Shown piece after piece: positions 52,302 through 61,577 of a stretch of DNA of 64,000 nucleotides. The notes beneath the pieces are model-generated. The model worked only from the letters and a program-made list of their open reading frames with translations. It did not search any database and had not been told where the DNA came from. Every line of letters begins with the position of its first letter. Positions within the stretch are counted from its first letter, which is position 1. The translations under genes were made by a program, and so were the position numbers. The DNA comes from Phytohabitans sp037414955 (GTDB lineage Bacteria; Actinomycetota; Actinomycetes; Mycobacteriales; Micromonosporaceae): contig JBBEWH010000165.1 in the NCBI GenBank assembly GCA_037414955.1, positions 29,060 to 93,059 of the forward strand, written 5' to 3'.

Positions 52302-53201
52302 ATGCGCCGAAAGACAGTGTTGTTGGGCCTCGCCGGGGCGCTGCTGCTCGGGCTGGGCGGATGCCAGAGTGAGCCTTCTCCGGCCGCTGGCGAGCCGCCG
52401 CTCGGGCCGGTGCCAACCATTCGTGACGCGCGGGAGATCAGCCTTCCACTGGACGCCTACCTGGCGGTGACGCTGAAGTGGCACGTGCCCGACCTGGCGA
52501 TCAACCGGCTGGGCCGGGACTGCATGCGCCGGCTCGGACTGGACTGGCCGGTCATCGGCTCCGTGCCGCCGGACTCGACCGCTCCCCTCTACGGCCGGCG
52601 GTACGGCATCTTCGACGCGAACCGGGTGGCCCGCTACGGCTACAAACCGCTGCCCACGGCGGACGGAGGGTCGGCTGGCGGCGAGGAGGGGCCGCGGCAG
52701 GAGCGCGAGCCCACCGAAGTGGAAATGGCGGTGTGGATGGGGCGCGGCGAGAGCAAGGTCGACGGCCAGCCGGTGCCTGAGGGTGGCTGCGGCGCCGAGG
52801 CGCTGCGGACGCTGGCCGGCGGTATCGAGCAGCCGCCCGAGACCCGGGTGGAGCTGATGGCCAACGAGGCGCACCAGCGGGCCGAGCAACACAGCCGGAT
52901 GACCGCCACGTTCGCGCGGTGGAGCCAGTGCATGAGCCAGCGCGGATTCGACTACCGCAAGCCGTCGGACGCCAACGACGATCCCCGGTGGGACACCGAT
53001 CACGCCACGCCGGCCGAGATCGAGACGGCCAAGGCCGACGTCGCCTGCAAGCTGGAGACCAATCTGGTGGGCGTCTGGTACGCCGCCGAGGTGGCGTACC
53101 AGAAGCGGGCGATAGAGGAGAACGCCACCCGGCTGCAAGCGGTCAAGGACTACCACGACATGGTGCAGCGCAACGCCGCCGAAGTCGTCACAGCCGGCTG
53201 A
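52302..53201 (+). CDS. lipoprotein of unknown function
   Basis: The 299-residue protein has a lipoprotein signal (LLGLAGALLLGLGGCQSEPS, lipobox LGGC) and a charged, helical mature domain with Cys residues (DCMRRLGLDW, GGCGAEALRT, WSQCMSQRGFDYRKPSD, ADVACKLETN). The phrases resemble lipoproteins found beside peptidoglycan-binding adaptors and MacB-type ABC exporters in actinomycetes. ATG 52302 follows GAGGAGG. It lies 14 bases upstream of the adaptor gene. Confidence 0.8.
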   Translation: MRRKTVLLGLAGALLLGLGGCQSEPSPAAGEPPLGPVPTIRDAREISLPLDAYLAVTLKWHVPDLAINRLGRDCMRRLGLDWPVIGSVPPDSTAPLYGRRYGIFDANRVARYGYKPLPTADGGSAGGEEGPRQEREPTEVEMAVWMGRGESKVDGQPVPEGGCGAEALRTLAGGIEQPPETRVELMANEAHQRAEQHSRMTATFARWSQCMSQRGFDYRKPSDANDDPRWDTDHATPAEIETAKADVACKLETNLVGVWYAAEVAYQKRAIEENATRLQAVKDYHDMVQRNAAEVVTAG

Positions 53202-53215
53202 CGGGTGAGAAGGCA

Positions 53216-54552
53216 ATGACTGTGCGAAGCGGGCGACGCGGCGTGCTGGTGGTCGCGATCGGCAGCGCCGTCCTGTCCACCAGCGGCCTGGTCGCCTCGA
53301 CGTTCGTTCGGTCACCGCAGCAGACCGCCGCGAGCGCCCGCGCGCCGCAACCATCGCTGATCACCGCCGTGGTGGAGCGGCGGGTACTGGAGAGCACGCT
53401 GGTGACCCGCGGTCAGGTGGCCCCGGCCACCACAATCGAGGTCAGCCCGGTCACCGCGCAGGGCGCCACCATCCAGGTCGTGACGGCGGTGCGGGTACGC
53501 CCCGGCGACGAGGTACAGACCGGCCGGGTCCTGCTGGCCGTGTCGGGCCGGCCAGTGATCGCGCTGGCCGGGGCGGTGCCGGCGTACCGCGACCTGAAGC
53601 CCGGTGACTCCGGCCCGGACGTGCGGCAGGCCCAGACGGCCCTGCGCCGGCTCGGCCTGGAGACCGGCGGCGACCGCGCGGGGGTGTTCGGACCGGGTAC
53701 CAAGGCCGCGGTGCGGCGCCTCTACGCGCGGCTGGGCTACGACGTTCCAGACACCGGCGGGCTCGGCGGCCGGGGTGACATGGAGGCACGCGACGCGGCC
53801 GCGGACGCCGTGGCGAGCGCCCGGCGGGACGTCGACGCGTTGCGGCGGCGGATCGCCGCGGATGAGACCGCCGCGCCGGCGAGCAGCCGCTCACCCAGCA
53901 GTGGGCGCAGGCGCAGGACCAGTTGGTCCGGGCCCAGCGCAAGGAGGCCGACCTGGTCGCGCACACCGGTCCGATGCTGCCGCTGAACGAGTTCGTGTTC
54001 GTGCCGGCGTTCCCGGCCCGGGTGGCCACGGTGGCGGCCCGGGTGGGCGATCAGGTGAAGGGGTCACTGGTCACCATCGCGGCGGGGCCACTCCAGGTGA
54101 TCGTGAAGCTGCGGCCGGACCAGGTGGCCCTGGTACGCCCAGGTATGCCGGCACGGTTGACCGCCGAGACGCGGGGCCAGCAGGCAACCGGACGGGTCGA
54201 CGGGGTCGGCACCCTGACCGCCCCGCTCGCCGAGGGCCGCTCCGAAGGTGAGGCTGAGGCCGCGTACCACCCCATGACGGTGACTTCCGACAAGCCGCTG
54301 CCGGCGCCGTGGTCGGGCAGCGACGTGCGGGTGACGCTGACCGCGGCCCGCACCACGACCGCCGTGCTGGTGGTGCCGTTGTCCGCGGTATCGGCCGGTG
54401 CCGACGGGCGCACGACCGTGTCGGTGCTAACCGGTACCGGCGCGGTGCGCCGGGTCGAGGTCCGCGCAGGTGTCTCCGGCGACGGCTTCGTGGAGGTCGC
54501 GCCGGCGGATGGCGGGATGCGGGACGGCGACCGGGTGGTGATCAGCGGATGA
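53216..54552 (+). pseudogene. HlyD/RND-type adaptor with peptidoglycan-binding domain, frameshifted
   Basis: The first frame (ATG 53216) encodes a membrane anchor (GVLVVAIGSAVLSTSGLVAS), a biotinyl-lipoyl-like hairpin region and a PG_binding_1 domain (LKPGDSGPDVRQAQTALRRL ... GVFGPGTKAAVRRLYARLGY). Near 53877, CCGGCG replaces an expected CCGGGCG; one G appears lost. The second frame resumes EQPLTQQWAQAQDQLVRAQR and continues through the beta-barrel to VISG at 54552. The total length is one base short of an intact frame. All other neighbours are intact, so sequencing error, recent inactivation or a programmed shift are all possible. The end overlaps the ATPase start. Confidence 0.8.
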
Positions 54553-55217
54553 CGCCGGTGATCTCGTTCACCAACGTGGGGCTGACCTACCCGGGGCCAC
54601 CTCCGGTGCGGGCGCTGCGCGATGCCAACGTGACGGTCCGGCCTGGGGAGTACGTCACCGTGGTCGGCCCGTCCGGCTCCGGCAAATCGACGTTCCTGAA
54701 CGTCGCCGGGCTGCTGGACCGACCCACCGAGGGCGTGTACGAGTTGGACGGCGTCGACGTCAGCCGGCTGCGCGAGCGGCAGCGGGCGGCGCTGCGTGGA
54801 CAGCGGATCGGGTTCGTGTTCCAGTCGTTTCACCTGCTGCCGTACCGGACCGCGACGGAGAATGTCGCGCTGGCTCGGCTGTATGCGGGCGTCTCCCGCC
54901 GGCAGCGGGCGATGACCGCGGTCGAGGCCCTGGACCGCGTCGGCCTGGCGCATCGCCGGGACGCGCTGCCGCTGGTCCTGTCCGGCGGCGAACGCCAGCG
55001 CGTCGCGATCGCCCGCGCCTTGGCCCAGCGGCCGAGCCTGCTGCTGTGCGACGAGCCCACCGGCAACCTGGACTCCGCGAGCGCCGAGAACCTACTCGAA
55101 CTGCTCGACGACCTGTGCGCCGACGGTCTCACCCTGGTGGTCATCACGCACGATCCGCAGGTGGCGGCGCGCGGCGCGCGTACCCTCACCATCCGGGACG
55201 GGGTCCTGCATGAGTAA
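54549..55217 (+). CDS. MacB-type ABC transporter ATPase
   Basis: The 222-residue ATPase has Walker A VVGPSGSGKSTFLNVAGLLD, Q-loop FVFQSFHLLPY, signature LSGGERQRVAIARAL and Walker B LLLCDEPTGNLDS with the His switch ITHDP. This is the LolD/MacB class, which powers extrusion of peptides or lipoproteins by a mechanotransmission permease. It overlaps the adaptor by four bases and the permease by eight. Confidence 0.92.
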   Translation: MTPVISFTNVGLTYPGPPPVRALRDANVTVRPGEYVTVVGPSGSGKSTFLNVAGLLDRPTEGVYELDGVDVSRLRERQRAALRGQRIGFVFQSFHLLPYRTATENVALARLYAGVSRRQRAMTAVEALDRVGLAHRRDALPLVLSGGERQRVAIARALAQRPSLLLCDEPTGNLDSASAENLLELLDDLCADGLTLVVITHDPQVAARGARTLTIRDGVLHE

Positions 55218-56418
55218 AGGCACCCGGCCGTCGCTGCGCGACCTGCTCGGTGAGGCGCTGGCCGGTCTGGCACAGCGGCCGGCCCGGTCGGTGCTGACCA
55301 TGTTCGGCACGGTGCTGGGCACCGGGGCGTTCGTGGCGATCCTCGGGCTGACTGCCACCGCCGCCGGGCAGATCGACCAGCGGTTCACGGCCCTGGCTGC
55401 CACCGAGGTGACCGTGGAGGATATCGGCGGGGCCGATCCAGCGGACACCGCCGCGTCGTTCCCGGCGGACGCCGCGACGCGGATTGCCGGACTGAACGGG
55501 GTGCGTCATGCCGGTGTGTACTGGCCGGTATCGCTATCCGCGCCGCGGTTCGCCGCCGTGCCCGGTGCGCCGGCCAATCGGGATGCGCTCACGTTCGTCG
55601 CGGCGGAACCGTCCGCCTTGGCCGCTGCCCGCCCGACGCTGCGGGCTGGCCGGTTCTACGACCGGTTCCACGCCGAGCGCGGGGAGAATGTCGCGGTGCT
55701 CGGGGCGGCGGCGGCCGACCGGCTCGGCATCACGCGGCTGGACGGACACATCGCCGTGTTCGTCGATGGCACGCCGTACACCGTGCTGGGCATCATCGGC
55801 GACGTCCAGCGGATGCCGGACCTGCTGCTCTCTGTGATCATCCCGACCGGGACCGCATTGCGCGCGTACCCGCCGCCGGTAGAGCAGCGGGCGAAGATGC
55901 TGGTCGAGACGCGGCTCGGCGCCGCCGCGCTGGTCGCGTCGCAGGCGGCCCTCGCCCTGCGACCGGACGCGCCCGAGCGGTTCAAGGTCACCACGCCGCC
56001 CGACCCGCAGTCGCTGCGCGCCGGGGTGACCAGCGACCTCAACTCGCTGTTCCTGCTGCTTGCCGGGATTTCGCTGGTAGTCGGCGCGGTCGGGATCGCG
56101 AACACCAGCCTGGTCGCGGTCCTGGAACGCACCAACGAGATCGGCCTGCGTCGCTGTCTTGGCGCCCGGCCCGTGCACATCGCGGCCCAGTTCCTCACCG
56201 AATCGATCGCACTGGGCCTGCTCGGCGGTCTGATCGGGGGCAGCGTCGCCGTGGCCGCAGTGGTCGGCACCGCCGTGCTGCGGGACTGGACCGCCGTGCT
56301 GGCCCCGTGGACAGTGGCCGCCGCCCCGGCCATCGGCGCCGGCGTGGGGCTCGTCGCCGGCGTATATCCCGCGCTGCGCGCCGCCTGGATCGAGCCGGCC
56401 GCCGCGCTGCGCCGCTGA
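55210..56418 (+). CDS. MacB-type ABC transporter permease
   Basis: The 402-residue permease has the MacB/FtsX layout: one N-terminal span (VLTMFGTVLGTGAFVAILGL), a large extracytoplasmic domain (about 50-280) and three C-terminal spans (LFLLLAGISLVVGAVGIANT, a GLLGGLIGGSVAVAAVVGTA span and IGAGVGLVAGVYPALRAAWI). The ERTNEIGLRRCLGARPVHIA loop is the usual coupling region. With the adaptor and ATPase it forms an exporter, possibly for the secreted protein or a compound against which the cluster acts. Confidence 0.9.
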   Translation: MSKGTRPSLRDLLGEALAGLAQRPARSVLTMFGTVLGTGAFVAILGLTATAAGQIDQRFTALAATEVTVEDIGGADPADTAASFPADAATRIAGLNGVRHAGVYWPVSLSAPRFAAVPGAPANRDALTFVAAEPSALAAARPTLRAGRFYDRFHAERGENVAVLGAAAADRLGITRLDGHIAVFVDGTPYTVLGIIGDVQRMPDLLLSVIIPTGTALRAYPPPVEQRAKMLVETRLGAAALVASQAALALRPDAPERFKVTTPPDPQSLRAGVTSDLNSLFLLLAGISLVVGAVGIANTSLVAVLERTNEIGLRRCLGARPVHIAAQFLTESIALGLLGGLIGGSVAVAAVVGTAVLRDWTAVLAPWTVAAAPAIGAGVGLVAGVYPALRAAWIEPAAALRR

Positions 56419-56860
56419 GCCCGCCGCCGTCAACTCCCAACGTTGGCCGGTCGGCGTCGTGCCAGCCGGCGCATTGACGGACCGGATCCGCCACACGAGG
56501 AAACGCCGGCGGCCGGCGTGTGGCTGTCTGCTGCCGTTGTCACTGTCATCAGGTGTCCTCTTTGTCTGAGCTACACCGTTATTTGTACAGTCCCGCGTAC
56601 GCGGTGCGGTGACCGCTTGTTTGGCGAGATCGTCAGTGTGTGTGAACGGCGTCTGCGCTGCGGGGCCACGTCAGCGTTGGCGATCGCGGCCTCGATGTGG
56701 GTGCATTGCCCGCGCGGTTCGAGTTGTGCTTACTACCGAGCAGCCGGCGGCTCTGCACGAGGGCCTTGGCGCGCCAGAGGCCGATACGCCTGCCGGTGAC
56801 GACGGCGACGGTGTTGCTCGGTTCTGGCATGGTCGTGTTCCTCGCCGAATGCTTCTTGGG
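56419..56860. other. spacer with a possible small ORF
   Basis: On the minus strand, ATG 56830 behind GAGG begins MPEPSNTVAVVTGRRIGLWR and runs 65 codons to 56633. The start resembles an SDR N-terminus, but the rest is Arg/Ser-rich and unrecognisable; it is more likely a remnant than a gene. Nothing else was seen. Confidence 0.3.
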
Positions 56861-57697
56861 TCAGATCCCGACGGCGCGGCGGATGACGGCGTCGAAGGCG
56901 CGGTCCGGCAGCAGCCAGCGCAGGAAGATCGTGGGGGCGGACCCGAAGCCGACACGGTAGCGGGTGCGCGGGCGGCGGGCTTTGACGATCTTGACGATGG
57001 TCTTGCCGATGACCGAGGGTGCCGAGGCCATGCGCGCGTCGGGCTGGGAGCTGGCGGCCAGTGTCGTGGCGACGCGGTCGGCCATGGTCGAGTACGCGCC
57101 CTTGGCGGAGGTGTCCTTTACCGTTTGCGCGGCGATGGCACCCCATTCGGTGCGGATCGATCCGGGTTCGACGACCACGACGTTGATGCCGAACTGCGCG
57201 GTCTCTATGCGCAGGGCGTCGCTGAGCGCCTCGACGGCGTACTTGCTGGCGTGGTACCAGCCGCCCAGCGGGGCGACGAGCTTGCCGCCCATGGAGCTGA
57301 TGTTGATGATCGTGCCGCTGTGCTGGGCGCGCATGTGCGGTAGCACGAGCTGGGTCAGGCGGGCCAGGCCGAAGACGTTGACCTCGATCTGGGCGCGCGC
57401 CTCGACCATCGGGACGTCCTCGATGGAGCCGTAGGAGCCGTAGCCGGCATTGTTGACCAGGACGTCGATGCGGCCCGACTGGCCGATGATCGTGTCGACC
57501 GCGGCGCGGATCGAATCCTCGTCGGTGACGTCGAGACTGAGGACCTTCACACCCGCGGCGCGCAAGGCGGACATCCGTTCGGTGCGCCGTGCGGCGCCGT
57601 AGACGGTGTAGCCGGCGTCCTTCAGACGCAGGGCGGCATCGGCGCCGATCCCGGAGGATGCTCCGGTGACGAGCGCGACCTTAGCGGTGCTGGACAT
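56861..57697 (-). CDS. short-chain dehydrogenase/reductase
   Basis: The 278-residue oxidoreductase is a classical SDR: VALVTGASSGIGADAALRLK for NAD(P) binding, VLVNNAGYGSYGSIEDV, catalytic Ser in INISSMGGKL and YHASK (Tyr-x-x-x-Lys), with VEPGSIRTEWG after it. ATG 57697 follows GAAGGAG; an extended frame to 57751 is not supported. It is divergent from a TetR gene with two operator-like repeats between them, so it is likely that regulator's target. Confidence 0.9.
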   Translation of the reverse strand: MSSTAKVALVTGASSGIGADAALRLKDAGYTVYGAARRTERMSALRAAGVKVLSLDVTDEDSIRAAVDTIIGQSGRIDVLVNNAGYGSYGSIEDVPMVEARAQIEVNVFGLARLTQLVLPHMRAQHSGTIINISSMGGKLVAPLGGWYHASKYAVEALSDALRIETAQFGINVVVVEPGSIRTEWGAIAAQTVKDTSAKGAYSTMADRVATTLAASSQPDARMASAPSVIGKTIVKIVKARRPRTRYRVGFGSAPTIFLRWLLPDRAFDAVIRRAVGI

Positions 57698-57774
57698 GTG
57701 GTGACCTTCTCCTTCTCTGGTGCCTGGTTGGTGTGGCGAGCCCCGGGTCAACGGACCTCGCCTCCACCGCCATC

Positions 57775-57829
57775 CAACTGGTTAGTTACACGCTAGCTGG
57801 GGCCCGGTCATTTGGCAACTGACTAGTTG
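57775..57829. promoter_or_regulatory. paired TetR operators between SDR and TetR genes
   Basis: CAACT-GGTT-AGTTA (57775-57788, one mismatch) and CAACT-GACT-AGTTG (57816-57829, perfect) are two copies of one inverted repeat 41 bases apart, i.e. about four helical turns. They lie in the divergent promoter region, one close to each gene. Confidence 0.65.
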
Positions 57830-57850
57830 GTTACGTGTAGGATGGTGGCC

Positions 57851-58408
57851 ATGGCCACCCGTGACTCCGCCGCGACGAAGCAGCGCATCCTCCAGGCCGC
57901 CACCGTCGAGTTCGCCCAGTACGGGCTGGCCGGGGCGCGCGTCGACCGGATCGCGACTCGGGCCGGCGCCAACAAGCAGCTCATATACGCGTACTTCGCC
58001 AGCAAGGAAGGGCTGTTCGACAGCGTCCTGGAGGCCAACCATGCCGTGCTGCTCGACGCGGTTCCGTTCACCGCCGACGACCTCCCGGCATACGCGGCAG
58101 CCCTGTTCGACTTCGCGGTCACGCATCCCGAACTCGTCCGGCTCGTGCGCTGGCACCAGCTCGAACGCCCCGGCGTCATGAATCAGCTACCCGCCACCGC
58201 CGCGTCGAACAAGCGCAAGCTCGACCAGCTGGCCACCGCGCAGAAGACCGGTAAGGTCAGCGCCGCCCTGCCCGCCGACCAGCTGCTCGCCCTCCTGCTC
58301 ACACTCATCCATGGCGCAGTAGAGACCCACGTCGCCTCCGCCGACGGCCTCGCGATCCAGCCAGAGACGCTCATCGCGGGCGTGCGGCGGATCACCTCCC
58401 CCGCGTGA
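57851..58408 (+). CDS. TetR-family transcriptional regulator
   Basis: The 185-residue protein has a TetR helix-turn-helix (KQRILQAATVEFAQYGLAGA, RIATRAGANKQLIYAYFASK) and a helical effector domain with a hydrophobic C-terminal pair (LLALLLTLIHGAVETHV). ATG 57851 gives the usual N-terminus; ATG 57842 is possible. It probably represses itself and the divergent SDR gene through the paired repeats. The 290 bases that follow show no gene. Confidence 0.88.
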   Translation: MATRDSAATKQRILQAATVEFAQYGLAGARVDRIATRAGANKQLIYAYFASKEGLFDSVLEANHAVLLDAVPFTADDLPAYAAALFDFAVTHPELVRLVRWHQLERPGVMNQLPATAASNKRKLDQLATAQKTGKVSAALPADQLLALLLTLIHGAVETHVASADGLAIQPETLIAGVRRITSPA

Positions 58409-58701
58409 TCACCAGCTCACCGCAGCCGACCCTCAACACGCCGCACACCTGTGCGCGTAGACCCGCACTGGCGCCAAGGTCACGACCGCGGCCCCGGGAA
58501 ACACTCGGACCAGCGGCGGCATGAACGCGAGACGTCAAACGAGTCCGGCCAGACACGCAGGCCGCTACGGGCTAGGTCGCCGCACCGGCGGCCGGCTCGA
58601 CCCCAGGACCATGACAGCCCCGGCGAAATGAGCCAGCTGCGGCCAGGACTGTCGGCGTACGGGTCAACGTGCGTTCAGGTGCGGCTGAATGGCTTTCGTG
58701 C

Positions 58702-59718
58702 TCAGACCTGCTGGACGGTGCAGGGCTCCCCACTGATCGCGAAGTCGCTGGGTAGCGTGGCGTCGCCGTTCTGGGGGACGTAGGACCAGAACATCGTCTC
58801 CGTACCGGACGGGAGGCTGCTGCCGGGTTCGGAGGACAGGACGGCGTCGGCGTCGTCGCGCGCCAGCCGGGGCGAGGTGAGCGTGTGCGCGACGGGCATC
58901 CGGAAGGTGACCGCCCACTGGTCCACCGCCGCCGCCGTGGTGTTGTACACCTGAACGGTCAGCTGGTAGTAGGGGCCGTCCGGATCCAGGGTGACCAAGC
59001 ACTGGGGCAGGTGGGTGTACGGCGCGGTGGTGAACACCAGCGGCTCCGACCGCGGGGACCGGTTGCCGCTGGAGTCGACGGCGCTCACCGCCAGGGTGTA
59101 CGAGGTCGCCGCGGTGAGTCCGCTGAGGTGCATCTGCGTGCCGGGCGAGGTGGCGACCCGGGTCCAGACCCCGTCTCGGAGTACCTCGCCGACGTAGGAC
59201 GCGACCCGCGCGTTGTCCGTCGCCGGAAGGAAGGTCACGGAGACGCCGAATATGCCCAACCGTTGCATCGTCGGGGATCCCGGCGCGGTCGGTGGCTCGA
59301 ATTCCGGCGTGGGTGGGGTGACCACATGGGTGTAGGTGGATGGCCAGCTGTCGGCGAGGCCCGAATCCGGTGTGGCGCGGGCGATCAGCCGGAAGTTGTG
59401 CGCGCGGTCCGGCGCGAGACCCGTCACCGTCGCTGACAGTGCCGTCGTGGTCAGGATCGGCACGAAGGTGGAGGGGCTCGCCACCTCCACCGTGTACGCG
59501 GCCACCGGGCCCGCGACGGCGGTCCAGGTGAGCGCGACGCTGGTCGGGCTCTGCACGACGGCGCTGGGGGTCTTGGGCGTGGGCAGTCGGTCGGCCATCG
59601 CGGCCCCGGCGGCGTCGGGCGCGGCCACCGTCGACAGTCCGATCAGGACGATGATGGCGGCCGCGCTGGTGCGACGCGTCGCGCGGGCATGCATCTTCGT
59701 GGCGCCGAAGCGGGTCAT
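58702..59718 (-). CDS. secreted protein with two FnIII domains and a CBM2-like tail
   Basis: The 338-residue protein has a signal peptide (about 12-42), two fibronectin type III domains (about 48-130 and 140-232: SPTSVALTWTAVAGPVAAYT; ATSYTLAVSAVDSSGNRSPR) and a C-terminal beta domain (about 238-338) with Cys near each end (QCLVTLDP and GEPCTVQQV) and YNTTAAAVDQWAVTFRMP, resembling a degenerate CBM2. No catalytic domain is present. FnIII-CBM tails normally hang on chitinases or cellulases; here the accessory part stands alone. It probably binds extracellular polysaccharide. Confidence 0.78.
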   Translation of the reverse strand: MTRFGATKMHARATRRTSAAAIIVLIGLSTVAAPDAAGAAMADRLPTPKTPSAVVQSPTSVALTWTAVAGPVAAYTVEVASPSTFVPILTTTALSATVTGLAPDRAHNFRLIARATPDSGLADSWPSTYTHVVTPPTPEFEPPTAPGSPTMQRLGIFGVSVTFLPATDNARVASYVGEVLRDGVWTRVATSPGTQMHLSGLTAATSYTLAVSAVDSSGNRSPRSEPLVFTTAPYTHLPQCLVTLDPDGPYYQLTVQVYNTTAAAVDQWAVTFRMPVAHTLTSPRLARDDADAVLSSEPGSSLPSGTETMFWSYVPQNGDATLPSDFAISGEPCTVQQV

Positions 59719-60167
59719 GTGCGGATCGTACCGATCGGCGGGGGCCTCGAATATAGGCTTTCTTCTATCTGAAAGGGATACGCGCCTTCACGGGTGCCGC
59801 CCGGGAAGCGGTGACCGGTGGCAGCCGCCGCTGCGGAACGCGGGATCGCCGGGGTCGGCTCGACCGGTCTGCGGCAGCCGGTCCGGGAGGGCGAGTGCTG
59901 CCGGGTGGCTATGGTCCACGCCCTGTGACCTGTGGTTCTTTCCCGCTCGCAGTGGTCTGGGGGTCCGCCGCTACGGCTGCCAGCCCGCCGGGCCCCGGCG
60001 GACGCTGGTGCATCCCCTGAGATCCCGAAACGCAGCAGGTCTACCGGGAGAAGGTTGCTCGGTCGTTCCGGCTCACGCCCAAGAAGCCCTCCCGACGCTG
60101 ACCTGAGCGGCCCGAGCGTTGCGACGTCGGGCAGGGACCGCCAGACCGCTATGAAAGGATCAACACC
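59719..60167. other. intergenic region, no gene seen
   Basis: Frames on both strands lack coding bias and motifs. The AT-rich patch 59745-59780, with CTTTC-N8-GAAAG, probably contains the promoter of the minus-strand FnIII gene. Confidence 0.4.
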
Positions 60168-60758
60168 ATGGGCGATCATCAGCTCGGTCACGAAGAACTG
60201 CTGACCACGCGATTGGCCCTGCGGCGACCCACCCCGGCGGACGTCGACGCGATCTACCGCATCCACCGCGACCCTGCGGCATGCGCCCACAACCCGGCCG
60301 ACATGCTCGCCACCCGCGCGGACGCCGAAGACCTCTACCGCCGGTGGGACCAGCACTGGCATCAGCACGGCTTCGGCTACTGGGCCATCCACCCGCGCGA
60401 GGCCGACGCCCAGCACAGCGTCCTCGGCTTCTGCGGACTCAAGCTCATGCGTCTGCAGGACCGAGAGGTCCTCAACCTCTTCTACCGTCTGGACCCGGCC
60501 TCCTGGGGCAACGGCATCGCCACCGAAGCCGCGACCTCGGTCGTCAGCTGGGCAACCACGAACCTGCCAGACCGTCCGGTCGTCGCTCGCGTCCGACCGG
60601 ACAACGTCGCCTCCGCCACAGTCGCCGAACGAACCGGGCTGTGCCGCGCCGCGCACCTCGACACCGCCGGAGAAGACGGCCTCGACTGGATCTTCGCCAA
60701 GAACTGGACACCGGGCCGGATGCAACCGCCCCGCTCGCCCATCAGGGCGCGAGACTGA
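60168..60758 (+). CDS. GNAT acetyltransferase (RimJ/RimL type)
   Basis: The 196-residue protein has the RimJ-like GNAT fold: LLTTRLALRRPTPADVDAIY, GFGYWAIHPREADAQHSVLG, the acetyl-CoA-binding LFYRLDPASWGNGIATEAAT and VARVRPDNVASATVAERTGL. It transfers acetyl groups to an N-terminal or small-molecule amine. ATG 60168 lacks a strong ribosome-binding site but matches the family start. No operon partner is apparent. Confidence 0.87.
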   Translation: MGDHQLGHEELLTTRLALRRPTPADVDAIYRIHRDPAACAHNPADMLATRADAEDLYRRWDQHWHQHGFGYWAIHPREADAQHSVLGFCGLKLMRLQDREVLNLFYRLDPASWGNGIATEAATSVVSWATTNLPDRPVVARVRPDNVASATVAERTGLCRAAHLDTAGEDGLDWIFAKNWTPGRMQPPRSPIRARD

Positions 60759-60889
60759 CCGCAGCAGCGATCCACACCCATCCCACAAACACCCGCAGAG
60801 AAGGCAGTATGAGACGCCCGTCGGGACGGGGACAGACCGATGACCTCAGCCGTCAGCACGGGCCCGACTCGCCGGTCGCCGGACTGGGT

Positions 60890-61165
60890 CGCGGACAGGT
60901 GGTCCATCGCCTGGGTGAGCGCCGGGCCGTGGTAGCGCTGCTCGCGGTTCGCGATCACCTCGCAGAGGCCGGCGTCCGCCAACGCGGTGAACAGCTCGGC
61001 GTACCCGTCGGTGGAGGCGTTGTCGACGACGACGAGCCGTGCCGGCGTGGTGCGCGATACCGCGTAGACGGCCTGCGCGGTGACGGCCAGCGTGTTGTAG
61101 CTGACCATCACGACCCCGACCCGATCGGCGGTCGATCGGTCAGTCGGCCATGGGTGACGGCGCAT
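60890..61165 (-). pseudogene. truncated family 2 glycosyltransferase
   Basis: From ATG 61165 the frame reads RVGVVMVSYNTLAVTAQAVY, ARLVVVDNASTDGYAEL and YHGPALTQAMDHLS, the start of a GT2 enzyme with its nucleotide-sugar-binding VDNASTDG motif. After about 90 residues similarity stops and the frame continues into antisense of the acetyltransferase gene. The DxD and catalytic regions are missing. Confidence 0.6.
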
Positions 61166-61577
61166 CCTTCTGTTGTACCGGCCACCGCCTCGTGGCGATC
61201 GCCACGAGGAAGACAGCGGTGAGGACGAACCAGATGCCGCCGTTGATGCCGTCTTCCAGATTGCCGCGCGGTCCGCCGCGGTCGGCCACCGTCGCACCGA
61301 TCATCGCGACGATGAAACTGCCGACGAACATCGCGACGGCGCCACCGATCGCGACGATGAGTCGGACGACGAAGGGCGCGCGGAACGCGCCGACGACGAA
61401 GATCGCGAAGGCCGCCAGGGCACCGAAGAGCAGGTCCATGTAGTCGGTCAGCTCGGCCGCGTAGCGGTCGGCGCTGAAATAGATGACGGCCTTGACCACC
61501 TGCGTCGCTCCACCGACGAGGCCGATGACCGAACAGATCCCGAGCAACACCCGGCCGACGATCACTGAGACATTCAC
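61140..61577 (-). CDS. hypothetical membrane protein
   Basis: The 145-residue protein has four hydrophobic segments (VIVGRVLLGICSVIGLVGGA, LLFGALAAFAIFVVGAFRAP, VRLIVAIGGAVAMFVGSFIV, GGIWFVLTAVFLVAIATR) and a short polar C-terminus. It starts with GTG 61577 without a clear ribosome-binding site and overlaps the truncated glycosyltransferase start by 26 bases, an arrangement suggesting former translational coupling with a glycan-modifying enzyme. Confidence 0.7.
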   Translation of the reverse strand: MNVSVIVGRVLLGICSVIGLVGGATQVVKAVIYFSADRYAAELTDYMDLLFGALAAFAIFVVGAFRAPFVVRLIVAIGGAVAMFVGSFIVAMIGATVADRGGPRGNLEDGINGGIWFVLTAVFLVAIATRRWPVQQKDAPSPMAD

